In this document: positions 25,108-36,496 of the stretch, one piece after another
Layout: each line of letters starts with the position of its first letter
How positions within the stretch are numbered: position 1 is the stretch's first letter
Origin: Liquidambar formosana
Lineage: Eukaryota > Streptophyta > Magnoliopsida > Saxifragales > Altingiaceae
Direction: 5' to 3'
Assembly: GCA_039720395.1 (NCBI GenBank)
Contig: CM077828.1
Span: 16,962,264-17,026,263 of the forward strand
Length of the DNA stretch: 64,000 bases
Notes under the pieces: model-generated
Told to the model about the DNA's origin: nothing
What the model saw: only the letters and a program-made list of their open reading frames with translations
Databases searched by the model: none
Position numbers and translations under genes: made by a program

Positions 25108-26301
25108 GGGGAGGGTTCCGTTGACACTTGGTGTAAGATTAAAACCCTTACACCCTTTTATAGACTTAGATCTCTTTTAATCTAATGGTCCTTATGTTTA
25201 TGGGTCTTTTTACTGAAGTTGTGGATGCGGGTTGGTTTAAGAAGAAAAACCCAAGACCCATTCGTTCTCCATTCCTCTGCCTTCATACCCATCCTCCGAC
25301 CCCCCTTCTTTCTCCCCTTCGGTCAAGCCCTAACCCAATCCAATCACATTCTCACACCCACAATCTCTAAATCCCACCATGCCCAAACAAAGATAGCTAC
25401 ATGTATGTGTATATATATATGTGTGTGTGTGTGTATCATAACAAATTAAGAAGAGGAATTTTTCACTTAAAGAGAACATGTCCAGCTTACAATACTTTTG
25501 TTCTTGTAATTTTTATTTATTTATGTGTTTTGTTTTATGATACACCCATTTGTTTTTCTAGACTTTGAAATCTAAGCTACTCAGTTAAGTCGGCAAACCA
25601 GTTCCACACATTCATTTTCAGATTTGAAAACGGCATTGATTCATGAGAAACGAATTTGCCTTGTACAATTGTACTGGGTATTATCCTTGGATGTAATATC
25701 TTGTCTGGTAGGGAACAACCCATATGGTTTTCAAATCCATATGAAGAAGAAGAAGAAAAGAAAAGAAAAGAGAGAATAAATGGGTTAATAGAAGAAAACA
25801 CTCTAACATTGATATGAAATGGGTACATGCCATACATCACCCTTAACCCCCTCAAATAAAGAAATAAATGGGTATGAAGAAGAAAGCTCGCAATCTCCTC
25901 TCAGATCTAACAGTCAGGTTAAATGGATTCATTACCCAAATTTTTTTTTTTTAAAAAAAGGTTAAAATAGGAAGAAGGAAGTGATTCTGAGGTCGTCAAT
26001 GGAATGGATAAAAATAAGAGAGAAGAGGGAACGAAAAGAGGTGGAGGAGGAGGTGGTGGAAGAAGTTGCTGTAGTGATGACGCCGGCGGCGGAATGGGTA
26101 AGAACCAGTTGTTGGAGAGAGAGATAGAAAGTGTTGACTATGTTAATCAAATGGGTCTTCGCTTGTGTATCTTAACCCGACCCCAAATCTGTAACTAACA
26201 AAAAAAGATCCGAAAGAAAAAACACCGTTGGATCAAAAAAGATCTATGGACATAAAAAGGTGTAAAAGTTTAACTTTACAACAGGTGTCAACCGAACCCT
26301 C

Positions 26302-26304
<3 letters not shown>
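25108..26304. mobile_element. TIR element B, divergent relative of element A
   Basis: The ends GGGGAGGGTTCCGTTGACAC and, inverted, GGGGAGGGTTCGGTTGACAC match over about 50 bases including GGTGTAA. They are clearly related to the ends of element A, 36 bases away. The 1.2-kb interior shares with A a purine-rich, Gly/Glu-codon-like stretch (26005-26070). It is again bordered by (TA)n on both sides. No transposase is seen. Confidence 0.65.
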
Positions 26305-26340
<36 letters not shown>

Positions 26341-26513
26341 GTTCTCGGTCTAGGACTTCAGTCCGGTCCGGGACTGAAACCCCCTAAACTGTGGATCGGA
26401 CCGAAATTTTCGGTTTTTGAAAAATTGTCCTGTGAACCGGACCGAACATTGTTTGACCCGAACCAGGCTAGTCCACGGAATTACCCGAACCATTTTGCAC
26501 CCCTAGCTTGGAT

Positions 26514-27290
26514 GCCATGAAATCAACTTAAGCAAACTTGGTGCATTAAGGAAAACAATGTATTTTGGGCAAAAATCACCTATGGGAAAATGGCCAAATG
26601 GGAATGCAAATAATTTTTAAAAATTATTTCGTTTTGCAGGGGCATTAAGGAGACATAAAAGGACCTTTGAGAATTTTTGTGGAATTTTCCCAGTTGAGGA
26701 AATTGGATTTTGGAAACCATGAAATGGGGTGAATCAATAAGGGACTTTTGACAAAAACAGCATTATTTTTCTCAAAACCACTGGTGAAGATTTGGTCCAA
26801 AAATGGTCAAATAAATTTTTAAAATTTTTTCCTTCGGTGGAGATGTTCTAGACACATTAGGGAAGACTCATGAATGTTTTGGGATTTTTCTGAATCAAAC
26901 AAATGGGGCATTTGAAGGAATTACACACATTCTGCCATTTTGGTGGCAGTGTGTGCATTTTGGGCATATCTTGAGTTCAAGAGCTTTTCTTGCAATTTCC
27001 TTTGGTGGGTCAACTTAGGACACATAAAGCTACACTCTCAAATTTTCTAGGGTTTTTAAAAAATCATTTGTTGAGTTTTTGAAGTACAAAAAGTGGGGTG
27101 AAGTGAATCTGTCCCGATTTAAACACACTTGGAATAATGGGTTGAAAGAGGGATCAAATGAATTTTATAAAATCTGAAATTTTTACCTCATGAAGTAGGG
27201 ATACATGAGAATCCCCTGAATTTTTGGTGGATGAATGGAGAAGAGAGAAATGCTTTCTTCGCGGACGAATCATTCCAAGGAATTAACATC
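26514..27290. other. Non-coding DNA, right flank of hAT insertion
   Basis: Continues the low-complexity text left of the hAT element. Repeated phrases of the type GGAATTTT and GGGACATAAAAG recur, but no gene or element end is visible. It stops abruptly at the LRK10L scrap at 27295. Confidence 0.4.
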
Positions 27291-27294
27291 TCAA

Positions 27295-27541
27295 ATTACA
27301 AGACATGTGACATGAGCATCACGGTCCCGGTTCTTCGAACCTCTATTGACGAGCTCGGGGAGAAGCGCAACTCTGCAAGAAGCTTTGAACCAGGGGTTTG
27401 AAGTGAAGTATCACATAGACCAATCGACATGTGGGGCTTGTGAGAGTTCAAATGGGATATCTGGATCATCAAACTCCACTTCGCTCTTTGTTTGCTATTG
27501 CCGCAATCAATCCGAGCCACTGTCGTCGTGTCCAATCCCGG
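27295..27541 (+). pseudogene. LRK10L ectodomain exon fragment (type A)
   Basis: Plus-strand 3' half of a type-A ectodomain exon. It begins TCDMSITVPVLRTSIDELG, changes frame near 27355, then continues ATLQEALNQGFEVKYHID with the WAK_assoc_C cysteines (CGACESSNG, VCYC) to CPIPG. A splice donor (GGTATGTATC) sits where the intact copy at 44430 has one. The 5' half and all downstream exons are missing. It is in opposite orientation to the main A/B row. Confidence 0.75.
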
Positions 27542-27944
27542 GTATGTATCTCCTTTTTTGACATATATGCCCATTAAGTTCTGCAGTTCTACAGCATATA
27601 TATTGATTTCCTGCCTCCTTAGGCTTAGGCCTCATCATGGTCGATCGCCGCATAGTTACTTTGGGAAAATGAAATTAAACTGCTTCATTTCAGACAAGTT
27701 TTCAAAGAAATTCTCCAAAACTTGGATATTAAAATTAGAGCCTAAGATATAACACTAGTTTACTAAAAAAATTTGCAACGTTATTGGTGGAAAATTTGGG
27801 GTCTGGAATTTTGACAAATGGTCCATAGCAGAATATGATGAAGCTAGTGTGTAAGGTTAGGGTTGCAGTTCCAAAAACTTCCTATGGCCATCAATTGCAT
27901 TAACTCGTAGCCATTCCTCCTACTGACGGTCGGTTTGTGTCTTC

Positions 27945-28065
27945 TGTTTTTTTTTTTTTTTTTTTTTTGGGGTACATGAGAGGTTTGAATCTCCAACTTA
28001 ACCTACTCATGTTATTTACAGTTTTACCCCATCCCTCACCACTAGACGTACTAGCCTCTATGGAT
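27945..28065 (-). mobile_element. SINE-like sequence
   Basis: On the minus strand a tRNA-like head, with a plausible A box (TAGTACGTCTAGTGG) and B box (GAGATTCAAACC), runs into a poly(A) of more than 20 bases (T-run at 27947-27968). No target duplication was identified, so this is a tentative call. Confidence 0.4.
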
Positions 28066-28821
28066 CTAGTTTGTTTTTAACATCAATTCATAACACCCCA
28101 AAAATGATATCATTTGTATGCAATGTGTTAATTTTGGCTCAAATTACGGACCACACAATGCAAAGGATATCCGATTGCTCTTGTTTTCCTTCGATTTAGG
28201 GTTATTGAGGGATGGATTCCTAACTCGAAATTCATGTGTGTAAGCCAATTGTTGTGTTGGATTGCATCAACCGTTGTTTAGGGTGGTAGATAGATAGATT
28301 GTTATGGTCCACAGGGTCATAGTCTTCCTTCAACTTTTAATGAGGCTTTAGGCCCATACACTTGGTTTGACCTTAAGAACAAAATTCATACTCAAACAAG
28401 ATGGTCATAACAATTAACCGACTCTCGTTGATATTTTCTTTAATCTTTGGTGGGCAGTGCTGGCCCCACCCTGTGCGTGGTGCGGGTTGTTAGGATTCCA
28501 CGTTTCTCTTTGAAGTTTGACCATGTCAACGGTCCAAGGGAAGCCAAGGGAAGGGAAAGCTATTTATTAGTTGGGAGCTGGGACGACAGAGAGAGAGAGA
28601 GAGTTTGGGCTGAGCTAGCGTTGGGCTTTGCTGGAGCTTAGTCCAAACTCAATTTAGGCTTCACAATTGATATTTGAACAAGCTTAGCTCCGCCCAAGCT
28701 TGAGTAAATGTTCGCTTGGAAATTTCCAGGCTAAGCAGGGATATGAAATCGCGGCTAAGCCCAACACACCGCACTAGATATCGACCACACAATAAAGAAG
28801 CTCACATACCGGTTATGTTTC

Positions 28822-28961
28822 TATCAACACGTGTTGATATAAGTTATATCAACACTATGCATTAAAGGTTGTACTCCGTACATTGGTTCAATTTACCTCA
28901 CATCCCTCTAATACACAAGGTAGAACTTCCAATGAAGATGTTGATATAAGTTATATCAACA
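28822..28961. repeat. Cluster of perfect palindromes
   Basis: TATCAACACGTGTTGATA (28822-28839) is a perfect palindrome centred on the G-box core CACGTG. It overlaps a 23-base perfect palindrome with arms TGTTGATATAA around a single G (28832-28854). The same 23-base palindrome recurs exactly at 28939-28961. Confidence 0.85.
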
Positions 28962-29015
28962 CATGCTTAATTACCTCATCATCATCCTAGCCTTATATGT
29001 GTGCTAAAATTTTAA

Positions 29016-29020
<5 letters not shown>

Positions 29021-29092
<72 letters not shown>
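29021..29092. repeat. (TA)n-(GA)n compound microsatellite
   Basis: About 24 bases of alternating TA followed by about 46 bases of alternating GA. Confidence 0.9.
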
Positions 29093-29095
<3 letters not shown>

Positions 29096-31512
29096 GTTCC
29101 TATCAGCTGCAGCTGATATACCCCTATATTAGCTGCAGCCATCCTGGCCATTCAATCACTTTAAAACTAATCCAAGGCTTAGATAGAGATCTGAGAAAAC
29201 AAATGAGCTTGACTCGATTTTGACCCACAATCTATGTGCTTCTTCCTTCTTTCATCTCATTTTCTTTCTCGTTCCAAACTTAAAATGTCAAGACTGGGGG
29301 GCGTGTTTGAGTGTGCTTACTTGCTTAGTTAAAACATTAAAATGTCAAAAGTTAATTTTCTGATGATATTTAAGCCAGGATCCGCTTCAGTCTTTCATTC
29401 CCTTTATTATTTTTTCCTCTCTCCCCTTCTTTCATAAAGTATTTTAGTCCAAATCCACGCACTTTTGCCGCACTTAGTTATTAAGAAAGTAAGTTTTTTC
29501 AGCATTGTGAAGAAGAAATTTTATTTTAGTTAGTTATTATTATTATTTTATTGTCTTATTATTTTTTTTCCTTTTATTAATAATACTTTGATAGTAATTT
29601 AAGAATTCAAAAGAAAAATAGAACATCCATTATTCCAACTGAAGTTAAATAGGAATTAGCATTTTGGTCTTTTTGAATATATTTTGACCTTGTTTGAATA
29701 ATAAATCTAGACACTTTTACACTTGATCCCTATTTAGTAGAATGATCAATCTCAACTGTCCAGATTGTGGAATCGTGAGTTAGTGAGTTGGTGTGTTGGG
29801 AAGACACTGAACATCTTTTTGCATAGCATGCACTTCTAATCCTAAGTCCCCAGAATTCCCCAAATTATGATTCTTGGAATTAACTTTCAAATCCAACAGG
29901 AATCAACTATAATCTGATTCTCTAGTTTGTTATTTTGTGAGATTTCTGGAGATTTCTGGACACATATCTGTCTCCATCAGATTGGCTCATCTTCTTTCTT
30001 CCTTTTACTTTCCTAGCATGTGAAGATAAGTGGGCAAAAGAGTTCTCTTTTCAACACTTTCTGTTCAACCAACTAAACTTTACCCTAAAGTCTTCCTCTC
30101 AAAATCATACCACAATCACTCAATTTCTATATACCACAAGTACCCTAAAGTCGTCTTCTCACAATCATACTAGAATCATTTAATTTATATAACGGTAATA
30201 CTATTGAACTCTTCTAAACAGCTCCTATGATATGTCATGAAAACATATTAGGACGTACTAGAGGGTTTACCCCCAATATGTTTTCATAACACATTATGGG
30301 ATGGAATATAGAGGTGGATAAGTGGGGTTCAATAGCACTAGTCCCAATTTGTTTTCATAACACATCATGATGTTGTTTAGAAAGGCTGTTAGCCTGTTAA
30401 GGGGGTTTATAACGTTTTCGTTTTATATACCGTAAATACCCTCAAATGCTCACAAAATGCCTTCGTGCCCCATTAATTCCCATATTTCTCCTCTTTTTTT
30501 TTCTTTTTTTTTTTTGGGTATAATTGGTGGGGTTGCAACCCCTAACTTATTTTACTCCTACCAACTCATCCTGTCTACTCTAGTGGGTAGGCATGTGGGT
30601 AGTCTATTTTTATAGGGGAATCTCCAATTTGTCGTATACTCAGATTTTGGCTATTTTAGAGGGCAGTAATGTCATTGAACTATATATTATGATATCACCA
30701 TAACAAGGACATGATGGTATTTCCAATGCTAGTGTTTGATTTGGCAGAGTTTTTGTTCCGATGAGCTTGAGTAGGGTTCTCCTAAAGCAGGAAAAAAAAA
30801 AGGTGGCCTTTGAATGTCAATTTCAGGGCCCAAAGTTGATAATCACAACTTCAAATATTTTAGTAATTTCGTTTGATTTCTCTAAATTAGTCCGAAATTT
30901 TTAGATAAAATTTCAGGCAACTTGAAGAACTTATTAAAAAAAACCAAAAAACTGAATTTATTAGTATATCTATGTGAATTTTCATGTAATTGGGCCAGCA
31001 TCATTCACTCCAAATTTGTCCTCTAACATGATTTGGATGCTTTGTAAAAGTCCAAATTCAAGTGACTAATCGCAATTTCATCCCAAATTTTCAAATTAAG
31101 ACGTGGACCAACCCTAGTAGTTTAATCAAAATTGATTTAGAGTTTCCAAATGAGACGGAAGAAATCAAGTCATGGATACAACTCATGGGCTCTTAGCCAA
31201 AAAAAAAAAAAACACAGATTTCAACTCATGGGCTGTGGTCCACTCTCTTAATCATTTTGAAGGAACCAAAATTCATTCTGTTGCTTGAACCACTTCTTGT
31301 CTTTCTCTGCCTTTTCAAACAAAACCAAACATTATATTATTATATACCAAAACAAAACAGTGGTAGGAATGGGATATAGACCACCCAACTTCGTCAAAAC
31401 CAACTACATAGAATTTTCCTCCTACTGCCAATGCTTCCCTCCATTTCAACCCCTCTTTTCCCTGCTCCCCCTCCTCTGTTTTCCTCTGCTTTCTTCATTC
31501 CTTCTACCACAA

Positions 31513-32278
31513 ATGGATCTCCAAAAGTTCTTCATATTAAAAAACAATTTCCATATATCTCTCATTTTCATCATCTTCGTCACTTTAGTTGACAAAACTC
31601 TTTCTGTCGACCCAAAATTTGCGGCCTGCAGCATGCCTCAAAACTGCGGAAAAGGCCCAAACATGCGCTACCCTTTTTGGATTAGCCATAAACAAGCATC
31701 CTACTGCGGTCTCCCAAACTTCGAGATCACATGCAGTAACGAAAATCCAGTTCTCGCAATTTCCAATGATGATTATATCATTACAGATATTTTACAAAAC
31801 CATTCATTTCTCTTGGTCAATTCAGCCCTCTCTGAGGACTCATGTCCAACTCCTCTGCATAATATTAGCCTTGATGGAACGCTATTTAGCTACAGTTCAA
31901 CTTACAGCAATCTCTCCCTCTTCTATAACTGCACCTCCGAACCTGCTGACTACTTAACATATTATTCAGTTCAATGCATGAGCAACGCAACCTTCCACTC
32001 GTTCGCCATTTTTCATAAGGAAGGTTTGAGTCGCGTGAATTATTCGATAGAGTCCTGCCAGTCTTGGGTTGATGCGCCTGTGGACTTGGGTGCTGATCAT
32101 GAATTCCAGAGCTTGTGGAAAACGAATTATACGGAAATTTTGAAGATGGGTTTAGTTTTGAATTGGACTGCAAATAACTGCAGCAACTGTGAGAGAAGTG
32201 GTGGGCACTGCAGATTCGATGATAACGAATTCCTCTGTTTTTGCAGTGATCGACGTCATCTCAAAACCTGCGATGATG
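31513..32278 (+). CDS. LRK10L1-type exon 1: secreted ectodomain
   Basis: 255 codons plus one base. The start is taken at ATG 31513 because the residues that follow (MDLQKFF, then ISLIFIIFVTLV) form a normal signal peptide and match the start of the pseudogene at 6428; upstream in-frame codons have no conserved counterpart. The ectodomain opens with CSMPQNCG and RYPFWI (GUB_WAK_bind, a presumed wall-polysaccharide-binding module) and has several N-glycosylation sequons (NLSLF, NCTS, NYS, NWT). It closes with the WAK_assoc_C cysteines (CSNCERSGGHC, FLCFCS, KTC). The donor is GATG|GTAAAT. An unspliced transcript would add a few residues and stop at 32298, giving a secreted protein. Confidence 0.82.
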
Positions 32279-33585
32279 GTAAATATACTACAAATTAACT
32301 ATTTCAAACATCTTTCAGTAAACTCTTCAGTTCTCTTTCCTGCTAAATTATTGAAAAACAACAGAGAGCAAGATGCTCCTTGTAGTTTTGATGTTTTCGT
32401 TTTGATTTTTATCTTTCCCTTCCTAGTTCCTACCCTTTGCCGATCAAAACAAAAATTTCTGAGTTTGTCTCATTAGGCTTAATATTTGGTCTAAGCAAAT
32501 ATTTAGGCCTTACCCTATGATTTTTTAATATTTATTTCCTTATCATATTGGAGATTCATAGCTTTGATAGTCTTATGTGTGCCATGAATTCCATAAAAGA
32601 CACTACTAAGAAAATGAAACATTATAAGCTTGGAAGAACCATTAATCATGGCAACCAAATGGAACCGCTTTTCTTTCCTTGCAGGCTTGTTTCTGTGGAC
32701 TGCAAGATATTTTATCTTCTGCTTGCCTTCTTACATTGCCAAGAATGAATATAAATTTGTATGACATATAAGTTTGGATCATTTGGGAAGCATAAATGGA
32801 TTCAAAAGTCATCCTACAAGGCAGAGTAGAACTACTAGACATCCAAAGAAAAAAAAATGGTGACACTCAAATTATATTTCCCTCTTTCAATGACTCTAAA
32901 CATCATTTTTGGTTCTCCTCTTCTGCTAGTTAATTGTGCCTAGGAGTTTGATACCATGCCCTTTCGCCTTGCAAAGTCGATAAGTTTTTGTTGTCCTTTT
33001 ACCCTTAATGGGTAATTGAAATACAGAGGACATCAATATGAATGGGTAGAATGTGACGATTCTCATGTTTATGAATATCTCCATTTTCTAAATGACTAAC
33101 AGTTTATTCTATTTCATGACAACCATCACAGGCAGAGGGATTAATTGGCGACTGAAGCTTCTTATAGGTAATATGCCCCTGCATGGAATTGCTTTTGTCA
33201 CCTTAATTTTCTTCATCAGACACCATGTAATTTCTTCCTGTTCCCAACAATTCTAAAACGTCTTAGCACCTAACCTTTCTTTTTCCTTCCCTCCCCAGGT
33301 TTTGGCGCCTTAGGGATTGGCATCCTTCTACCAGTAGCTTTCATTTTCTATCGACGGCGCAACAAAAAACTATATGATTCATCTTTCATCTCTCGAAGCA
33401 TCTCTTCTCAACCCTCATCAATGATGGATCTTGAAAACATGGGCAAGTACTAGGAGATGGGGGTTTTGGCACCGTATATTATGGTAAGGAAAAAGACCCT
33501 TTTTGATTCAAAATTTTCTTTTCTAGATGCACCATTTGATGGATTAGGTGTATAAATAAATTGACACTAACAATCTCTTAATCAG

Positions 33586-34514
33586 GCAAACTTCGAGATG
33601 GGCGTGTTGTCGCTGTCAAGCGCTTATACGAAAACAACTACAAGAGAGTCGAGCAATTCATGAATGAAGTTGAGATTTTAACACGCTCACGCCGCCAATA
33701 TCTTGTTGCCCTTTATGGGTGCACCTCTCGCCACAGCCGTGAGCTCCTTCTTGTCTATGAGTACATTTCAAATGGCACTGTTGCTGATCATCTCCATGGT
33801 GAAAGAGCAAAACCCGGCTCACTCCCATGGCCTATCAGAATGAGCATCGCCATAGAGACAGCCAGTGCATTGAAATATCTCCATGCTTCTGAGATAATCC
33901 ACCGTGATGTCAAGACAAACAACATTCTCCTCGATGACAATTTCCGTGTTAAAGTTGCAGATTTTGGATTATCTCGACTCTTCCCATTCGATGTCACCCA
34001 TGTTTCGACTGCTCCACAGGGGACCCCTGGCTATGTCGATCCGGATTATCATCAATGTTACCAGCTTACAAGCAAGAGTGATGTCTACAGCTTTGGGGTA
34101 GTATTGATTGAGCTTATTTCATCAAAGCCAGCTGTTGATATTACCAGGCATCGACATGAGATTGACTTGTCTAACATGGCTATCAACAAAATCCAAAACC
34201 ATGCATTGCATGAGCTTGTTGATCCATCTCTTGGGTTTGAATCAGATTACAAGGTAAATAAGATGATAACAGCAGTAGCAGAGTTGGCATTTCGGTGTTT
34301 GAAGAATGGGAAGGATATGAGGCCACCTATAGAAGAGGTGTTGGAGTCTTTGAAGGAAATACAGAGTGAGGGATACATTGTGGGAAAGACACAGGAGGTG
34401 GATATTCCGGCTGACAATGTTGTGTTGTTGAAGAATGGGCCGATGCCGCTTTCGCCGGATTCTGTGACTCTAAAATGGACTAGCTCGTCTACGACACCTA
34501 ATGCCAGTGGGTGA
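33586..34514 (+). CDS. LRK10L1-type exon 4: Ser/Thr kinase domain
   Basis: Encodes nearly the whole kinase. It has the VAVKRL lysine, EVEILT helix, the catalytic loop IIHRDVKTNNILLD (RD type), VADFGLSRL, and an activation segment with STAPQGTPGYVDPDYHQCY. Then come SDVYSFGVVLIEL and the family tail ending KNGPMPLSPDSV and TTPNASG before the stop. All catalytic residues I can check are present. Only the N-lobe start with the glycine loop lies in exon 3, where the frame is broken. Some substitutions at usually conserved positions (SRRQYLVAL where most relatives have LRHxNLVSL) hint at relaxed constraint. Confidence 0.85.
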
Positions 34515-36496
34515 TTAAGGTTACCTCAATTTCCTCAATTTTCCTAGTATCAAACATCATATGCCACCCAAACTAACACACACACACACACACCACACAA
34601 AAAAAAAAAAAAAAAAAACAGAAGAAGAAGAAGAAAAAGAAAAAAGAAAGGGGTCCTGATAATGTCATTCTCTTTCAATCTACTGGATTTATGCCTTGAA
34701 GAGGATGTGCACAGTAGGAGGAGTTATTATGGGTATAAGATATAAGGTTTATTAGGTTTTTCTTGATTGATTTTTTCCTTTCTATTGATCAAGAAATAAA
34801 CAAATGTTCGTATTATTTATTTATTTATTTATTATTATTATTATTGTACATTAGCAATGTGTTCTATAGTGACGACTGACGATACTCCTTCACACTATAA
34901 CTATAGTGATGGGACTTAAATTTTGAAGTTGCAGATGATTCAAGTTTTGTATCACCCTGTAACAAATGCTTGTATTATTTAAATAAACTTTTGTATTATT
35001 TATTAATTAATTTATTATTATTGTAGATTAATTTGTATTATCTATCTTTTATTAGAAGTAATTTACGATGGGCTTAAATTTGAAGTTCCAGATGATACAA
35101 GTTGACTTACAAATAATTTTTTGGGTAACTCCTCTCTCTTTGTTTGGCCTAACACATGGTCACTTGATTACAGTGTCTCTCTGTTTGGCCCGATTTGCAT
35201 AACAACTCTTTCTTGATCCAATACCACAATCCTCTTATTAAATTGTGCCCCACTCTCTCTCTCACATCAAACCACAAAGTGTAATTTCAATTCTATATAA
35301 AATTAAGGGAAAATATCCAAAAACTCCCTCAAAATAAATTCATATCCAAAAACTCTATTAAATATTTTTCCTATCCATCTAATCCAAATAAAAAAGAATC
35401 ATATCTATTAATTCCAACCAGTTAATTTTTTGTTTACTGTTGTTAAAAAAAAAAAAAGAGTGATCCAACTAAAATACCCTTCTTTGACATTAATATGTTT
35501 AATGAAAAAATTGCATATTTAATTGAATTTCTATTTTTATCATTTTTCATGTAATAAGAAAAAAAATTAATTATCATTAATAATACTTCTCTAATGTACA
35601 CATGGGGGGAAGGGAGAAGAAAAAGAGAGAGTAGGAGAGCAGGTATGCAAGTTTGAGAAAAGAGAAGGCAAAAGGGAAAATTCACCTGAATATGCATTTT
35701 TGTCATTAAACGTATCATTGTGAAAGAAGGGCATTTTAGTCGGATGAGTCTTTTCTTTTAATTGCAGTAAACAAAAATTTAACTGATTGAAGTAAATGGA
35801 TATAATTCTTTTTTATTTGGATTAGATGGATAGGAAAAATATTTAATGGGGTTTTTAGATATGATTTTATATTTAAGGGAGGTTTTAGATAATGTACAAC
35901 TGAAGACTAACATGTAGATAACAATGTTTATTTAGGTAATGACCCATCTAATTCTCTTTTCGCTGAGGAATCCTTCAAGAAGCTCAAATTTTACAGCTAT
36001 AGGGATTACTTGGGTAGCATGATGAGTGTTATTGTAATTTAACAACTTCGTAGGCTACCCACTTAAGCGATATTGATATATCATAAATGGAGCATTGTTA
36101 TAGACAAAATTAGGGGTTTCTCTCTGCCAGGACCGCATGAACTTACCACACAATGTAGTTACACTAAAAACAAAGTTGTCGTTGGTTTAAGAAACCAGAG
36201 GCTGTCCTGTTTATCAAATAATAGAGAATCATTAAATCATAGGTTCCATAGAATAGCCCACAACGGTGGTTAAAGTTCATAGGAATAAGATTGGAAACCT
36301 CTATATGCTTATATGAATTTACTTGAATAATGAAATGACAAAGTGAAATAGTGGCCTTATCATAGCTCAAAACAAATAAAATGTATCAATGCTCAGCATT
36401 TGTGAATGGCTATCTTTCACTAATCCATACAAATCATACAACAGGAAAAAACAAAAAAAACAAACGTCCTATAATATTCTAGAATTACATATATTA
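34515..36496. other. Intergenic, between convergent receptor kinase genes
   Basis: Downstream region shared by the plus-strand and minus-strand kinase genes. It holds (CA)n and poly(A) runs (34578-34618), a TTTA/TTA microsatellite (34817-34845) and the foldback element at 35310-35894. No gene is seen. Confidence 0.6.
35310..35894. mobile_element. Foldback / MITE with ~140-bp inverted repeats
   Basis: The left arm (from AAATATCCAAAAACTCCCTC to TTTTTTGTTTACTG, ending about 35445) is mirrored by the right arm (from about 35760). The core TTTTTCCTATCCATCTAATC (35368 onward) matches exactly. The interior is about 310 bases and non-coding. A target duplication could not be fixed, so the superfamily is open; a Mutator-type foldback is plausible. 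Confidence 0.7.

Larger units (their letters stand above)
22670..26505. mobile_element. hAT-type element, non-autonomous, 3.8 kb
   Basis: Starts TAGGGGTGCAAATCGGTTTG and ends, read inward from the right, TAGGGGTGCAAAATGGTTCG. An 8-bp direct repeat, GCTTGGAT, flanks it (22662-22669 and 26506-26513). Eight-base duplication with TAGGGGTG termini fits the hAT superfamily. The subterminal regions are rich in CGGTTCGG and GGACCGAAC repeats in both orientations, typical of hAT transposase-binding zones. No transposase is visible; much of the interior is occupied by two TIR elements. Confidence 0.75.
28066..31512. other. Intergenic DNA upstream of the LRK10L1-type gene
   Basis: No credible gene. It contains the palindromes at 28822-28961, the (TA)n(GA)n microsatellite at about 29021-29092 and a perfect TATCAGCTGCAGCTGATA palindrome just after it (~29100). 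A T-run followed by a GGTTGCAACCCC box (30496-30545) may be another SINE-like tail. A TATATA-like motif lies at about 31338-31346, ~170 bases before the chosen ATG of the receptor gene. Confidence 0.5.
31513..34514 (+). pseudogene. LRK10L1-type receptor-like kinase gene with one coding break
   Basis: Four-exon receptor kinase of the LEAF RUST 10 disease-resistance-locus-like family 1. Exons by splice sites and homology: 31513-32278, 33132-33167, 33299-33483, 33586-34514, all with GT-AG introns in phase 1. The product would have a signal peptide, a Cys-rich GUB_WAK_bind/WAK_assoc_C ectodomain, a transmembrane helix (FGALGIGILLPVAFIFY, exon 3) and a kinase. Exon 3 breaks: after LENMGKY the frame meets TAG at 33451, while the kinase glycine loop (GDGGFGTVYYG) follows in another frame. 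Relative to known family members about 25 juxtamembrane residues, including the usual FSYxELEEATxxF stretch, are absent. The four exons total 1916 nt, not a multiple of three. Everything else is well preserved, so the lesion is recent, or an assembly error. Confidence 0.82.

Noticed and set aside
31285..31512. In-frame N-terminal extension of the LRK10L1-type exon 1
   Set aside because: It begins at TTG rather than ATG and is not conserved. The ATG at 31513 directly precedes a normal signal peptide and matches the paralogue.
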